From NCBI RefSeq assembly GCF_014489415.1, contig NZ_CP060822.1, positions 2,589,501 through 2,653,500 on the forward strand: DNA of 64,000 nt. Direction: 5' to 3'. The notes under the pieces were generated by a model. It saw only the letters and a program-made list of their open reading frames with translations. It searched no databases and was not told the origin of the DNA. Source of the stretch: Cylindrospermopsis curvispora GIHE-G1 (lineage in GTDB: Bacteria; Cyanobacteriota; Cyanobacteriia; Cyanobacteriales; Nostocaceae). Positions 52,913 through 63,207 of the stretch are shown in pieces; position 1 is the first letter of the stretch, and every line of letters starts with the position of its first letter. Made by a program: the position numbers and the translations under genes.

Positions 52913-54031
52913 ATGAATGCAGGAATAGACCTCCAAGGAACTTTTATTCAATCGGTGAAGGATTTAGGAATCCCAGCCGGGGTAGCCAAAGCTATTTGGA
53001 TGCCATTGCCGATGATCTTAATGTTGATTGGGGCCACAGTAGGCGTGTTAGTTGCTACTTGGCTAGAGCGGAAGATATCCGCTGCTGTACAGCAAAGAAT
53101 TGGTCCAGAATATCAAGGTCCATTTGGTTTGCTAGTACCTGTAGCCGATGGTCTAAAACTGATATTTAAAGAAGACATAGTACCAGCTAAAGCGGATGCC
53201 TGGTTATTCACATTAGGACCGATTATTGTAGTAATCCCGGTATTTTTGTCATTTTTGATAGTACCGTTTGGGGAAAATATCGTTATCACTAATGTGGGCC
53301 TAGGTGTGTTTTTATGGATTGCCCTATCAAGTATTCAACCCATAGGGTTATTAATGGCTGGTTACGCATCTAATAACAAATACTCCTTGTTGGGGGGACT
53401 GCGAGCAGCAGCACAGTCGATCAGTTATGAAATACCCCTAGCATTGAGCGTTTTGGCCATAGCCATGATGTCCAATAGCTTAAGTACAATTGATATAGTC
53501 AACCAACAATCTCACCTGGGGATTTTAGGTTGGAACGTTTGGAGACAACCACTGGGTTTTATCATCTTTTGGATTGCAGCTTTGGCGGAATGCGAACGTT
53601 TACCCTTTGACCTACCAGAAGCAGAGGAAGAACTAGTAGCTGGATATCAAACCGAATATGCGGGAATGAAATTCGGTTTGTTTTACCTAGGTTCCTACAT
53701 TAACCTCATCCTCTCCGCCCTACTAGTAGCAATTTTGTACTTGGGAGGTTGGCATTTACCTATACCAGTTAGCCTCCTAGGTCAATGGTTAGGACTGAGT
53801 GAAACCAGCTCGATTTTACAAGTCATCACAGCGGCTTTAGGTATTACCATGACAGTATTAAAAGCTTACTTTTTGGTATTCCTAGCCATTTTAATTCGCT
53901 GGACAGTGCCCAGGGTAAGAATTGACCAGTTATTAGATTTGGGGTGGAAATTTCTACTGCCAATTGGATTAGTCAACCTGCTGTTAACCGCAGCCCTAAA
54001 ATTAGCCTTTCCCAGTGTTTTCGGTGGTTAA
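52913..54031 (+). CDS. ndhA: NAD(P)H-quinone oxidoreductase subunit 1
   Basis: 372 residues with about eight membrane helices. Conserved loops are [33 protein letters not shown] in parts, [17 protein letters not shown], and [25 protein letters not shown] in parts, the quinone-site region of NuoH/NdhA. It is the membrane link between the quinone and the peripheral arm of NDH-1, used in cyclic electron flow and respiration on thylakoids. First gene of ndhA-I-G-E; a CATCTCA/TGAGATG dyad at 52815-52830 lies upstream. Confidence 0.97.
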   Translation: MNAGIDLQGTFIQSVKDLGIPAGVAKAIWMPLPMILMLIGATVGVLVATWLERKISAAVQQRIGPEYQGPFGLLVPVADGLKLIFKEDIVPAKADAWLFTLGPIIVVIPVFLSFLIVPFGENIVITNVGLGVFLWIALSSIQPIGLLMAGYASNNKYSLLGGLRAAAQSISYEIPLALSVLAIAMMSNSLSTIDIVNQQSHLGILGWNVWRQPLGFIIFWIAALAECERLPFDLPEAEEELVAGYQTEYAGMKFGLFYLGSYINLILSALLVAILYLGGWHLPIPVSLLGQWLGLSETSSILQVITAALGITMTVLKAYFLVFLAILIRWTVPRVRIDQLLDLGWKFLLPIGLVNLLLTAALKLAFPSVFGG

Positions 54032-54086
54032 GAGCAATAATTCCTGAACGCCAATCATCATTAAAGGACTACAGAAGAGATAAACC

Positions 54087-54671
54087 ATGCTAAAGTTCCT
54101 CAAACAAGTTGGTGATTACGCCAAAGAAGCAGTACAATCGGCCCGTTATATCGGACAGGGTTTAGCAGTAACCTTTGATCACATGCAGCGGCGTCCTGTT
54201 ACTGTACAATATCCCTACGAAAAATTGATTCCTGGTGAGCGGTTTCGCGGTAGAATCCACTATGAATTTGATAAATGCATTGCCTGTGAGGTTTGTGTCA
54301 GGGTTTGTCCCATTAACCTACCAGTGGTGGACTGGGAAATGGACAAAGCTACCAAGAAGAAAAAGCTTAAACACTACAGCATAGACTTTGGAGTTTGTAT
54401 TTTCTGTGGCAATTGTGTAGAATACTGTCCTACTAATTGTTTGTCCATGACAGAAGAATATGAATTAGCCACCTACGATCGCCACGAACTCAACTATGAC
54501 AATGTTGCGCTTGGAAGATTACCCTACAAAGTCACCAATGACCCCATGGTGACACCGCTGCGGGAACTAGTTTACCTACCCAAGGGAGTCACCGAACCCC
54601 ATGGAGTCCCTGCTGATGCTCCCCGTGCTGGTTCCTTTCCGCAAGACCTAGTGGAAAGTGGTCGTGAGTAA
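54087..54671 (+). CDS. ndhI: NAD(P)H-quinone oxidoreductase subunit I
   Basis: 194 residues. Two [4Fe-4S] motifs: [12 protein letters not shown] (~62-73) and [12 protein letters not shown] (~106-117). These carry electrons toward the quinone site. The N-terminal [20 protein letters not shown] matches cyanobacterial NdhI. It is 55 bp after ndhA. Confidence 0.97.
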   Translation: MLKFLKQVGDYAKEAVQSARYIGQGLAVTFDHMQRRPVTVQYPYEKLIPGERFRGRIHYEFDKCIACEVCVRVCPINLPVVDWEMDKATKKKKLKHYSIDFGVCIFCGNCVEYCPTNCLSMTEEYELATYDRHELNYDNVALGRLPYKVTNDPMVTPLRELVYLPKGVTEPHGVPADAPRAGSFPQDLVESGRE

Positions 54672-54707
54672 TTGGTTATTTGTCAAATATCAAAAGGATC
54701 GAAAACA

Positions 54708-55316
54708 GTGAATTTAGGCGAAGGAGTACAATCGGTTTCATTTGGCATATTGGGTGCAATGATGATTGGTGCAGCACTGGGTGTAGTGCTGTTCTCTAAT
54801 ATTGTTTATTCTGCTTTTTTGCTAGGTGGTGTGTTTATCAGCATGGCTGGACTATACCTATTGCTCAATGGCGATTTTGTGGCAGCAGCCCAGGTGTTGA
54901 TATATGTAGGGGCTATTAACGTCCTCATATTGTTTGCTATTATGTTAGTAAACAAGCGTCAAGACTTTGCCGCCCTACCTAGTGCTGGTTTACGAAAAAT
55001 AGTCACAGGTGTGGTTAGCTTGGGACTATTTGCCCTTTTAAGCGCCATGGTGTTAGCAACACCCTGGGGTAACACCACCACACCACCAGCAACCCAAAAT
55101 TCCGTAGTTGTAATAGGTGTTCACCTATTTAGTGACTTCCTGCTACCCTTTGAATTGGCTTCAATCTTATTATTGATAGCCATGGTGGGGGCAATTATTC
55201 TAGCTCGACGGGAATACCTACCAGATCAGGTTACCCCATCTGAGCTACCACAAACCATCCTCACCTTGCCAGAGCGTCCCAGAGAATTGGTATCTACTAC
55301 TGGTAATCAGGAATAA
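54708..55316 (+). CDS. ndhG: NAD(P)H-quinone oxidoreductase subunit 6
   Basis: 202 residues from GTG 54708, which has AGGA nine bases upstream; an in-frame TTG at 54672 starts directly after ndhI without a ribosome site. Five membrane helices; the family pattern GVVLFSNIVYSAFLLGGVFISMAGLYLLL in parts and AAAQVLIYVGAINVLILFAIMLV is clear. It forms part of the proton-pumping membrane arm. Confidence 0.95.
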   Translation: MNLGEGVQSVSFGILGAMMIGAALGVVLFSNIVYSAFLLGGVFISMAGLYLLLNGDFVAAAQVLIYVGAINVLILFAIMLVNKRQDFAALPSAGLRKIVTGVVSLGLFALLSAMVLATPWGNTTTPPATQNSVVVIGVHLFSDFLLPFELASILLLIAMVGAIILARREYLPDQVTPSELPQTILTLPERPRELVSTTGNQE

Positions 55317-55340
55317 ATTTCCATCAGCAATTGGTCAATC

Positions 55341-55646
55341 ATGCAACTTCAATACTTTTTACTACTTGCAGCAGCTTTGTTTTGTATTGGCATTTATGGC
55401 TTAATTACCAGTCGTAACGCCGTTCGGGTACTTATGTCCATTGAATTGTTGTTAAATGCCGTGAATCTAAATTTAATGGCATTTTCCAATTTCCTGGATT
55501 CAACTTTAATTAAAGGCCAGGTATTCACAGTTTTTGTGATTACCGTAGCAGCTGCAGAAGCAGCGGTAGGTTTAGCAATAGTTTTAACTATTTACCGTAA
55601 CCGTAATACCGTTGATATGGAGCAGTTTAACCTACTCAAGTGGTAA
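55341..55646 (+). CDS. ndhE: NAD(P)H-quinone oxidoreductase subunit 4L
   Basis: 101 residues, three membrane helices, with [28 protein letters not shown] in parts (Glu in helix 2) and [19 protein letters not shown] (Glu in helix 3), the proton-path residues of NuoK/NdhE. Last ndh gene in the cluster; NAD kinase follows after 6 bp. Confidence 0.97.
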   Translation: MQLQYFLLLAAALFCIGIYGLITSRNAVRVLMSIELLLNAVNLNLMAFSNFLDSTLIKGQVFTVFVITVAAAEAAVGLAIVLTIYRNRNTVDMEQFNLLKW

Positions 55647-55652
55647 CATTGC

Positions 55653-56573
55653 GTGCAACTCAAGCAGGTAATCATTGCTTACAAAGCACGGGACTCTCAA
55701 AGTAAACGTTGGGCAGAACTCTGTGCAAAACAACTAGAGAAGCGTCATTGTCAAGTTTTGGTTGGACCAAGTGGACCTAAAGATAACCCCTATCCCGTAT
55801 TTTTAGCCTCCGCCACCCAACCTATTGACCTGGCTCTAGTATTGGGTGGAGATGGCACAGTTTTAACTAGTGCTAGACATTTGGCTCCAGCTGGTATCCC
55901 CATTTTAGGGGTAAATGTGGGTGGTCATCTGGGGTTTTTAACTGAGTCCACGGATGAGTTTCAGGAACCGGAACAAGTTTGGGATCGACTATTAGAGGAT
56001 CGCTATGCCCTACAAAGACGGATGATGTTACAAGCAGCTGTTTATGAGGGACCTAGGATTAATCTGGAACCGGTGACTGAAAAATTCCTCGCATTAAATG
56101 AGTTTTGTATTAAACCCGCTTCTGCGGATAGGATGATAACCTCAATTCTAGAAATGGAAATTGATGGAGAAGTGGTTGATCAGTATGTGGGAGATGGATT
56201 AATTGTTTCTACCCCCACTGGGTCTACTGGTTATACGGTTTCTGCCAATGGTCCAATTATGCACGATGGCATGGAGGCTATTACCGTTACCCCCATTTGT
56301 CCTATGAGTCTTTCCAGTCGTCCCTTAGTGTTACCACCTGGTTCCGTGGTCAGTGTTTGGCCCCTAGGTGATTATGATTTAAGCACAAAGTTGTGGATGG
56401 ATGGAGTCTTATCCACTTCTATTTGGCCCGGTCATCGTGTGGATGTGCGCATGACTGACTGTCGGGCTAAGTTTATTATCTTGCGGGCCAATAATTCTTA
56501 TTATCAGACCCTGCGGGAGAAGTTACTTTGGGCTGGTACTAGGGTTCACTACTCTAATAACCATCGTAATTAG
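55653..56573 (+). CDS. nadK: NAD kinase
   Basis: 306 residues from GTG 55653. Motifs: ALVLGGDGTVLTSAR (GGDG, ~66-72), GVNVGGHLGFLTE, and the catalytic loop STPTGSTGYTVSANGPIMHDG in parts. It phosphorylates NAD to NADP. It is 6 bp after ndhE, so it is very likely translated from the ndh transcript. Confidence 0.94.
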   Translation: MQLKQVIIAYKARDSQSKRWAELCAKQLEKRHCQVLVGPSGPKDNPYPVFLASATQPIDLALVLGGDGTVLTSARHLAPAGIPILGVNVGGHLGFLTESTDEFQEPEQVWDRLLEDRYALQRRMMLQAAVYEGPRINLEPVTEKFLALNEFCIKPASADRMITSILEMEIDGEVVDQYVGDGLIVSTPTGSTGYTVSANGPIMHDGMEAITVTPICPMSLSSRPLVLPPGSVVSVWPLGDYDLSTKLWMDGVLSTSIWPGHRVDVRMTDCRAKFIILRANNSYYQTLREKLLWAGTRVHYSNNHRN

Positions 56574-56599
56574 ATGGGGAAAAACATTTGGAAAAAGCT

Positions 56600-57592
56600 C
56601 TAAATTAATCCCAATTCCCTCTGTAGTAAATTCACTGATTGTAGAGCAATATAATTTGCACAGCGAATTAGTTTGGGAGGGCGAATGATATCTTCTGCTA
56701 TGCCCTGTACTACCGTTTGTACACCAGAATGACTTGTGGCGTCAGTACAAAAAATCACCTCGCATCGCTTGGCGATCGCATTTAACTTATAAGCATCCTT
56801 GGGTTGGGCGGTCATGACTAGTAAATCATCACCACGTAACCCATGTAGTATTACTTCTGTAGCTCTTAGAATACCGGGACTAAGACTAACTATACCGACA
56901 CAACTGGATCTAGGGAGGTTTTTAACTACATTTAGTTCTTTATTATAGTCATGAATATCAAGAGGAATAACACGCACTGCTTTGGGAGCAGCAATTGCTT
57001 CCACATCCCCTATAAAGTATCTACTTGTCACCAAGGTAGCGGAGGTAGTTTCTTCTAGGACTGCGGCCAATTCTTCCATGGCCACTAGCTCTACGGGAAT
57101 TTCTAGGGACTCTTCCAATTCGTCAACCATTAATTGTCCAACCCCAATATCCTGTAATGGTACTGCTACCAAAACCCTAGCACTGCATCGCAGACGCCAA
57201 TCTACCTCAGCTAAGAATAGCTCTCTAGCTTGATTGAGGGAACAACCTTGATTGAGTAGTTCGTCTAGGGTTTGTTGGATGGATTTAAATGCTTGGGGAT
57301 ATTGTTGCAAAATTGGTAGTTGTAAACGACTACCAGTTTCGTGGCCTTGAACCCGAACATAAATTCCTGAACCTGCTAAACTCTCGACAAATCCTTCTTC
57401 CTCCAATTGACGATACACTTTGCTAATTGTATTGCGGTGCAGTCCCGTTTGTATAGCTAAGGCTCTGGTGCTGGGTAGTTTGTAACCAGAACCATACTGT
57501 CCACAGGCGATCGCAAAGCGAATTTGATTAAATAATTGACTAGAAGCGGGAATTTCACTGTCTGGCTGAATACGGAATTGAATCATTACCAA
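56600..57592 (-). CDS. GntR-family transcriptional regulator
   Basis: 330 residues. An N-terminal winged-helix domain (~1-75) has the GntR pattern: ASSQLFNQIRFAIACGQYG, KLPSTRALAIQTGLHRNTISKVYRQLEEEGFVE in parts. The rest (~95-330) is a cyanobacterial effector-like domain I cannot name; it has Rossmann-like strands (VRVIPLDIH, VGIVSLSPG). It is divergent from a dienelactone hydrolase gene with a 154 bp gap, which it may control. Confidence 0.85.
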   Translation of the reverse strand: MVMIQFRIQPDSEIPASSQLFNQIRFAIACGQYGSGYKLPSTRALAIQTGLHRNTISKVYRQLEEEGFVESLAGSGIYVRVQGHETGSRLQLPILQQYPQAFKSIQQTLDELLNQGCSLNQARELFLAEVDWRLRCSARVLVAVPLQDIGVGQLMVDELEESLEIPVELVAMEELAAVLEETTSATLVTSRYFIGDVEAIAAPKAVRVIPLDIHDYNKELNVVKNLPRSSCVGIVSLSPGILRATEVILHGLRGDDLLVMTAQPKDAYKLNAIAKRCEVIFCTDATSHSGVQTVVQGIAEDIIRPPKLIRCANYIALQSVNLLQRELGLI

Positions 57593-57746
57593 TTCTCCTG
57601 ATGACTGTAGCTGTTGTTAACAGTCTTGAACTTTGTATATCTACTTTCTATCTGTTACTTGTTTAAGATAGCAATGTCAGAACTTAGTTAGAATATTCTT
57701 CAAATCAATTCATCTACTTTTTGCATTCCCTTATATTTTTTTGATC

Positions 57747-58511
57747 ATGACGGAAAATTATCCTCGAGCGATAAATGCCAAAAAAGTTCAAATTCACGGT
57801 CTAGACGGTTCCATAGATGGTTATTTGGCAGAACCCGTAGCAACTGGTATCTATCCAGGAATTGTGGTTTTGCAAGAGATATTTGGCGTAAATGAACATA
57901 TTCGCGATGTCACTGAACGAATTGCCAGGTTAGGGTATGTGGCCATCGCCCCTGCTCTTTTTCAACGCCAAGCACCAGGATTTGAAGCAGGATACAGCCC
58001 AGATGAAATTGAGATCGGTAGAAAATATGCTTGGTCACAAACTAAAGCTACAGAGCTACTGGGTGATATAGGAGCCAGCATTAATTATCTCAAAACCTTG
58101 GAGAACGTGCAACCAGCTAATTTTGGTTGTATAGGATTTTGCTTTGGGGGACATGTAGCCTATTTAGCAGCAACTCTCCCGGATATTAAGGCTACAGCCT
58201 CCTTTTATGGGGCTGGAATCCCTACCCGCACCCCCGGAGGTAATCACCCTACTCTACTCCGTACATCGGAAATTTCTGGCACTATTTATCTGTTTTTTGG
58301 CATGGAAGATGCTAGTATACCCCAGGAACAGGTAGATGAAATTGAGGATACTTTAAAAAAACACCGCGTTCCCCATCGGATCTTTCGCTACGATGGAGCT
58401 AATCACGGATTTTTTTGCGATCACCGCGCCAGTTATAATGTTAAAGCTGCTGCTGAAGCTTGGGAACAAGTTCAACAACTGTTTAGCCTACTGGTGACAA
58501 CTAATGATTGA
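57747..58511 (+). CDS. Dienelactone hydrolase family protein
   Basis: 254 residues from ATG 57747; a TTG two codons upstream is not needed. An alpha/beta hydrolase with the family Cys nucleophile in IGFCFGGHVAYLA (~123), Asp in FFGMEDASIP, and His in YDGANHGFFCD. Dienelactone hydrolases open lactones or cleave esters; the substrate here is unknown. Divergent from the GntR gene. Confidence 0.88.
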   Translation: MTENYPRAINAKKVQIHGLDGSIDGYLAEPVATGIYPGIVVLQEIFGVNEHIRDVTERIARLGYVAIAPALFQRQAPGFEAGYSPDEIEIGRKYAWSQTKATELLGDIGASINYLKTLENVQPANFGCIGFCFGGHVAYLAATLPDIKATASFYGAGIPTRTPGGNHPTLLRTSEISGTIYLFFGMEDASIPQEQVDEIEDTLKKHRVPHRIFRYDGANHGFFCDHRASYNVKAAAEAWEQVQQLFSLLVTTND

Positions 58512-58581
58512 TCAATAACAAACTATCTGGAAATTGTCTACCATTAATCCATTAAATATCTTGCCCTCATCTTCAAAAATC

Positions 58582-59481
58582 ATGACTTCTCCATCCGAAT
58601 CTTCTCAAATAGCTACCTCATCTTTTTCCATGGATGATTTTGCTAAGGCTTTAGAAAAACACGATTACCAATTTCAAAAAGGACAAATTGTACGCGGTAA
58701 AGTATTTCAACTTGACCATGACGGAGCCTATGTTGATATTGGCGGTAAATCATCAGCATTCCTTCCCCGAGATGAAGCTTCTTTGAGAACAGTCACGGAT
58801 TTATCGGAAATTCTTCCCCTAAATGAGGAGATGGAGTTTTTGATTGTTCGTGAGCAAGATGCGGAAGGTCAAGTTACTATTTCCCGTAGACAGCTGGAAA
58901 TTCAGCACATTTGGGAAAAAGTTGCTCAAATGCAAGAAAATTCCCAAAGCATCCCCGTAAGAGTTATTGGTGTGAATAAGGGTGGTGTGAATGTGGAGGT
59001 TCTTTCCCTACGCGGTTTTATCCCCAAATCCCACTTGCTGGAACGGGAAAATCTAGAAGCTCTCAAGGGACAAACCCTTACTGTTGGTTTTTTAGAGGTA
59101 AACCGCGCTAACAAGAAGCTAATTCTTTCTCAACGATTGGCAACTCGTTCCAGTAACCTCAGTTTATTACAGACTGATCAGTTGGTCACTGGTAAGGTCA
59201 CTGGGATTAAGCCATTTGGTGTGTTTGTTGATTTGGACGGGGTGAGCGCCCTACTCCATATCAAGCAAGTTAGTCAGAAATTTACTGAGTCTTTGGAAAA
59301 GGTCTTCCAAATCGGTCAGGAAATTAAGGGTATTGTTATTGATATAGATGAAAGTAAGGGGAGAGTTGCTATTTCTACCAGAAAATTGGAAAACTATCCC
59401 GGTGAGGTGTTGGAAAATTTAGCAGAAGTTATGAATTCTGCTGATGCTCGCGCTAATAGGGTCAATAGCAGTCCCGAATAG
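58582..59481 (+). CDS. S1 RNA-binding domain protein (small ribosomal S1 homologue)
   Basis: 299 residues from ATG 58582; the in-frame TTG at 58534 adds 16 unconserved residues. Three S1 domains, about 31-102, 117-185 and 200-270: KGQIVRGKVFQLDHDGAYVD, VRVIGVNKGGVNVEV, and TGKVTGIKPFGVFVDLDG. Length and three-domain layout match the short cyanobacterial S1 (Rps1-like) proteins that bind mRNA leaders. It may act in translation initiation. Confidence 0.85.
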   Translation: MTSPSESSQIATSSFSMDDFAKALEKHDYQFQKGQIVRGKVFQLDHDGAYVDIGGKSSAFLPRDEASLRTVTDLSEILPLNEEMEFLIVREQDAEGQVTISRRQLEIQHIWEKVAQMQENSQSIPVRVIGVNKGGVNVEVLSLRGFIPKSHLLERENLEALKGQTLTVGFLEVNRANKKLILSQRLATRSSNLSLLQTDQLVTGKVTGIKPFGVFVDLDGVSALLHIKQVSQKFTESLEKVFQIGQEIKGIVIDIDESKGRVAISTRKLENYPGEVLENLAEVMNSADARANRVNSSPE

Positions 59482-59482
59482 C

Positions 59483-60118
59483 TCATTCATTGATTGACAA
59501 TAAACCAGGGGGAGGAGTAATTTCAATCCGTCTATTGGCTAAATCTACCACGGGGACAATTTCCATCACAAAGGGAATTAAAACCGTCTTTCCCCCTAAG
59601 TTTTTATTCCAAGATGGATCACATTTTACCTCCAATAAGTCGTGTCCAGAAGGTAATATATCCGTCACATCCCCTATCCTCTCCCCAGATTCTTGCATAA
59701 ATACAGGTAGTCCTATCAAGTCTATAACGTGAAACTCTCCTGGACCTAATTCCGGGCGATCGCTTATTGGTACAAATAGTCTACCCTCCCTCAGGTTTTC
59801 TGCAGCAGTGCGATCGCCTATACCATGCAATTTAATTACATATAGATTTTTGCCTTCTACATACCGACCATGTAATAACTGTACCGGTTGAGGTGATGGT
59901 TCTCCCGGGAGCAATAACCAGCGAGTCCCCGGTTCTTCAAACCTTTCTGGAAAATCAGTCTGGGGATAAACCCGCATTTCCCCAGTTAACCCTTGAGGTG
60001 CAACGATTTTACCAATCTCGATCCAATCATCTAGGTTGGGGAATGGGAAACTCTGATTTGTTTCCCCCTTTTTTTGATCTCCAATTTCTTGTTTTCTGTT
60101 TTTATTTTCCCGCTTCAT
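59483..60118 (-). CDS. rimM: Ribosome maturation factor RimM
   Basis: 211 residues. An N-terminal RimM domain (WIEIGKIVAPQGLTGEMRVYP; LHGIGDRTAAENLREGRLFV in parts) and a C-terminal PRC-barrel (GEFHVIDLIGLPVF; IPFVMEIVPVVDLANRRIEI in parts). It helps mature the 30S head by binding S19. The first ~28 residues are polar and poorly conserved, so translation may start later. Its stop is next to the convergent S1 gene. Confidence 0.93.
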   Translation of the reverse strand: MKRENKNRKQEIGDQKKGETNQSFPFPNLDDWIEIGKIVAPQGLTGEMRVYPQTDFPERFEEPGTRWLLLPGEPSPQPVQLLHGRYVEGKNLYVIKLHGIGDRTAAENLREGRLFVPISDRPELGPGEFHVIDLIGLPVFMQESGERIGDVTDILPSGHDLLEVKCDPSWNKNLGGKTVLIPFVMEIVPVVDLANRRIEITPPPGLLSINE

Positions 60119-60140
60119 TGTGATTCATTTAGTCTGAACA

Positions 60141-61412
60141 CTATTGATGATAAACCTCTTGGGCAATCTTCGCCAAACGCTGCATACCAATACTAATTTC
60201 CTCATCAGTACCTGTCAAACTAATGCGTAGACATTGATGTTTGTGTTCCCAATTCTCCTCTAACCCGGGAAAGAAACTACTACCTGGTACAACTATCACA
60301 CCAACTTTCTTTAACTGTTGGTAAAATTCCCAGTCACTAATGGGTAATTCCTGTAGCCATAACCAGGCAAAAATCGCTCCCTCGCCCCGATGTAAAAACC
60401 ATGGTAAATCCTTGGGCATTACCGCATCTAAAGTGCTTTCCAATACATCAAATTTATGCTGATAAAATGGTCTAATCACAGTTTCCGCAATATTTGCCAA
60501 GGCCCCCGATTCTATGGCACGGGTGGCGATCGCCTGACCATATCTAGAAGAATGAATACCAGCATTAGTTTGAAAACACTCTAAAACCTGTAATAATTTT
60601 TCCTCACCGATAGCCACCCCAATTCTTTCTCCTGGCAACCCAGCTTTTGATAAACTGATACAGTGGATAATATTTTCGCCAAATACGGGTTTCATCTCGG
60701 TAAAATTCAAAGCTGGGAAAGGGGGCGCATAGGCGGAATCTATGAAGACTGGTACATCATGGGGCGTGGCCAGGGCGGCAATTTTTTCCACCTCTTCATT
60801 GCTCAACACATTACCTGTGGGGTTACAGGGACGAGAAAAAATCACACAACCTGTTTCCTGAGTAATAGAAAGCTGGGTAAAATCAGGACGGTATTTAAAA
60901 CGATGATTTACACCATCAACATCCAGAGCTGGTTTATAGGCAATTAAAGATTCTGGACAGATACTCACACCACCATATCCTGTATAATCTGGACTGAGGG
61001 GCAAAACAATTTTTTTCAATTTGCACTCCTCAGTATATCCACCGTAAGCATTAGCTGCATAGAAGTAAATAGTTTGACTACCAGCCGTGACTAAAATATT
61101 ACGTTCTGTTAACTGCAAGCCATAACGCTGATTGAAATCCTTAACGATAGCAGCAATAAAGGGCGCGTAACCCTGAGAAGAACCATAGCGACAGACAACC
61201 TCCCCATACTCCGCACTGGACAGTAAATCTGCTGTGCAGTCTCGCCATAATTGCTCTACTTCTGGTAGTATCAAGGGATTGCCAGCACTGAGATTATATA
61301 ATACCTGCCCTTGATTTGCTCTGAGTGTTTCATTTATATCTTTCATAATTGCTCTAACGCCAGTTAAGTTAGACATTTGAGCGCCAATTTTAGTTAGGGC
61401 AGGTTTGATCAT
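60141..61412 (-). CDS. Valine-pyruvate-type aminotransferase (class I/II PLP)
   Basis: 423 residues from ATG 61412 (MIKPALTKIGAQMSNLTG); an upstream in-frame ATG at 61469 gives a hydrophobic, unlikely leader. PLP-enzyme features are NLSAGNPLILPEV, FSRPCNPTGNVLSNEEV, DSAYAPPFP and the Lys in HCISLSKAGLPGERIG. This is the pattern of valine-pyruvate aminotransferase. It is 22 bp upstream in order from rimM on the same strand. Confidence 0.85.
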   Translation of the reverse strand: MIKPALTKIGAQMSNLTGVRAIMKDINETLRANQGQVLYNLSAGNPLILPEVEQLWRDCTADLLSSAEYGEVVCRYGSSQGYAPFIAAIVKDFNQRYGLQLTERNILVTAGSQTIYFYAANAYGGYTEECKLKKIVLPLSPDYTGYGGVSICPESLIAYKPALDVDGVNHRFKYRPDFTQLSITQETGCVIFSRPCNPTGNVLSNEEVEKIAALATPHDVPVFIDSAYAPPFPALNFTEMKPVFGENIIHCISLSKAGLPGERIGVAIGEEKLLQVLECFQTNAGIHSSRYGQAIATRAIESGALANIAETVIRPFYQHKFDVLESTLDAVMPKDLPWFLHRGEGAIFAWLWLQELPISDWEFYQQLKKVGVIVVPGSSFFPGLEENWEHKHQCLRISLTGTDEEISIGMQRLAKIAQEVYHQ

Positions 61413-61502
61413 AGTTGTTACAACAGTTACAAATTTTAGGGGTTGTAGGATGTAATATGGTATAACCATATCACATCCCAGCTAGTTTAACATTAAAAAC
61501 AA

Positions 61503-61548
61503 AGCTCCACCCTGATTATGCTGTTAAAGCACCAGGAGTGGAGACCGA
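61503..61548 (-). terminator. Probable terminator after the MscS gene
   Basis: On the minus strand CTCCACTCCTGG pairs imperfectly with CAGGGTGGAG, followed by CTTTGTTTTT. It lies directly beyond the stop of the MscS gene at 61561. Confidence 0.6.
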
Positions 61549-61560
61549 AAAAATTGACAG

Positions 61561-63207
61561 TTAGCCAGTGTAAATATGAGCTAATCTTAATCGTCGAATC
61601 ATTTCTCGGCGTACTTCATTTTTAACCCGTTCACCACGTCGCCAATGTTCCAGCTGAATATTATCAACGTAGAACCTGACAGCAAATTCCATGGAAGATC
61701 CCTGAATATTGGTGATTTGTACTTGTGGTTCCTTCCAAGCTGTAGAAGACTCCTTAAAGCTGGATTCTAGCCATTCGGCAAAGTTTTCCACATAATTGTC
61801 CAATCGAGTTTCCTTAACTCCTGGATTAGAAATGATCTGAAATAGTTTATTCAGTTTAAGTTTGAGCAGGTCAATTTTCTGCTCCCATTCATCAGGTAAG
61901 ATCTGACGGTCTTCCATAACTAAATCTGGATCTTCTAACCAAGTGCGATACCAGATTCTGACTAAAGAAATGAGGTTTGTTTTTTGGCTAGATTCCTCTT
62001 CTAACCTAGAGCGCTGTCGTTTACCCTTGCGCTCTGTTACAATTACCATACCCACCAGTTCCAAAATATCCATGTAAGTTTTTTGGAGAACTATTAATTC
62101 CTGTGACTCTAAACCACCTCTTTCCAGAACCTTAATTTCTTCCAGCAGTGTTTCAAATGCAGCACCAATCTTTTTCAACTGTAGGCTAATTTCTCTGTCT
62201 AATTCTAGACGGTTCCGCCCCGCTTCTTTTTTAGAAGGTTTGTTATCCTGAGCTTCCTTCAATCCATAAAATGAATCCAAGTATCTTAGCTTATCATCAA
62301 AATTGGCTATGGTGTCTGGATGTCCAATCACAATTTCCTTCAAGATATTGGTTGCTAAAGCAGAATCGGCATCAATTCTCACAGACACGGGAATTTTATA
62401 AGCATAGTGGGTTGTAGGACGACTCAAGTTAGTAATACTCTGATTGCTTAGAGTAGCATTAGGTACATACTTTTCGCAATGCTCTTCAATCAGATACAAT
62501 TTGGTAACTCGAATACCGATTTCCTTGATAATTGCCAGGGAACCATCAAAAACAATCACATCTCCGAATTCAAATGGTGTGTCAATTAGCAAGACCAGAC
62601 CACTGAAAAAATTGCTTAAAATGTCCCTGACTGCTAAACCTAATACCAAGGTAATACTACCCAAGGCTAATCCTATTCCCGATAGGTCTACACCCAGAAC
62701 GGTAAAAAATAGGGAGAAGCCAATAATATAAGTCAGAACTGGGATGAAATTCTTCAAAAGGGGTACTAAAACATCATCCCAAACCGCTTCAGTTTGTCTA
62801 GCATAGGATTTTAAGTAGACAACCACCAATTCAGTGAGTATCTGAGTAATCCAATAGGTAAATGCGGCTATGAGAAAAGCTGTAGCAAATTTTTGGATCC
62901 ATTCAATGATTTCCCCGGAACTGCTAAAATTGACTAGGGAAATTTTGAGACTAGACAATACCAAAACTGCGGACAGAGGAGCTTGAGAAAGACCGAGAAC
63001 GAGAATCCATGTATCTTTTTCTAACTTACGGACAATAGGTCGCAGGACATAAAAAAGTCCCAGATAAATTGCTACGGAAATTCCCGCACACAAACCCAAA
63101 GTTAAAATGAACTTAGTCAATTGTGCACCTGTTGGCGGGATGAAAAGCTCGCCTAATAGATAGTTTGTCAGTGCAGAAGATGGTAACACTGTTGAAATGT
63201 GAGTCAT
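61561..63207 (-). CDS. Mechanosensitive ion channel, MscS family
   Basis: 548 residues. Four to five membrane helices (~30-215) lead into the pore helix and MscS beta domain: GSITLVLGLAVRDILSNFFSG (~183-203), LIDTPFEFGDVI and YVPNATLSNQSITNLS. A long charged C-terminal region (~310-470, with KPSKKEAGRNRLELDREISL) is inserted in the cytoplasmic part, ending in a second alpha/beta piece (MEFAVRFYVD). It would release solutes upon hypo-osmotic shock. The long insertion is larger than in E. coli MscS. Confidence 0.88.
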   Translation of the reverse strand: MTHISTVLPSSALTNYLLGELFIPPTGAQLTKFILTLGLCAGISVAIYLGLFYVLRPIVRKLEKDTWILVLGLSQAPLSAVLVLSSLKISLVNFSSSGEIIEWIQKFATAFLIAAFTYWITQILTELVVVYLKSYARQTEAVWDDVLVPLLKNFIPVLTYIIGFSLFFTVLGVDLSGIGLALGSITLVLGLAVRDILSNFFSGLVLLIDTPFEFGDVIVFDGSLAIIKEIGIRVTKLYLIEEHCEKYVPNATLSNQSITNLSRPTTHYAYKIPVSVRIDADSALATNILKEIVIGHPDTIANFDDKLRYLDSFYGLKEAQDNKPSKKEAGRNRLELDREISLQLKKIGAAFETLLEEIKVLERGGLESQELIVLQKTYMDILELVGMVIVTERKGKRQRSRLEEESSQKTNLISLVRIWYRTWLEDPDLVMEDRQILPDEWEQKIDLLKLKLNKLFQIISNPGVKETRLDNYVENFAEWLESSFKESSTAWKEPQVQITNIQGSSMEFAVRFYVDNIQLEHWRRGERVKNEVRREMIRRLRLAHIYTG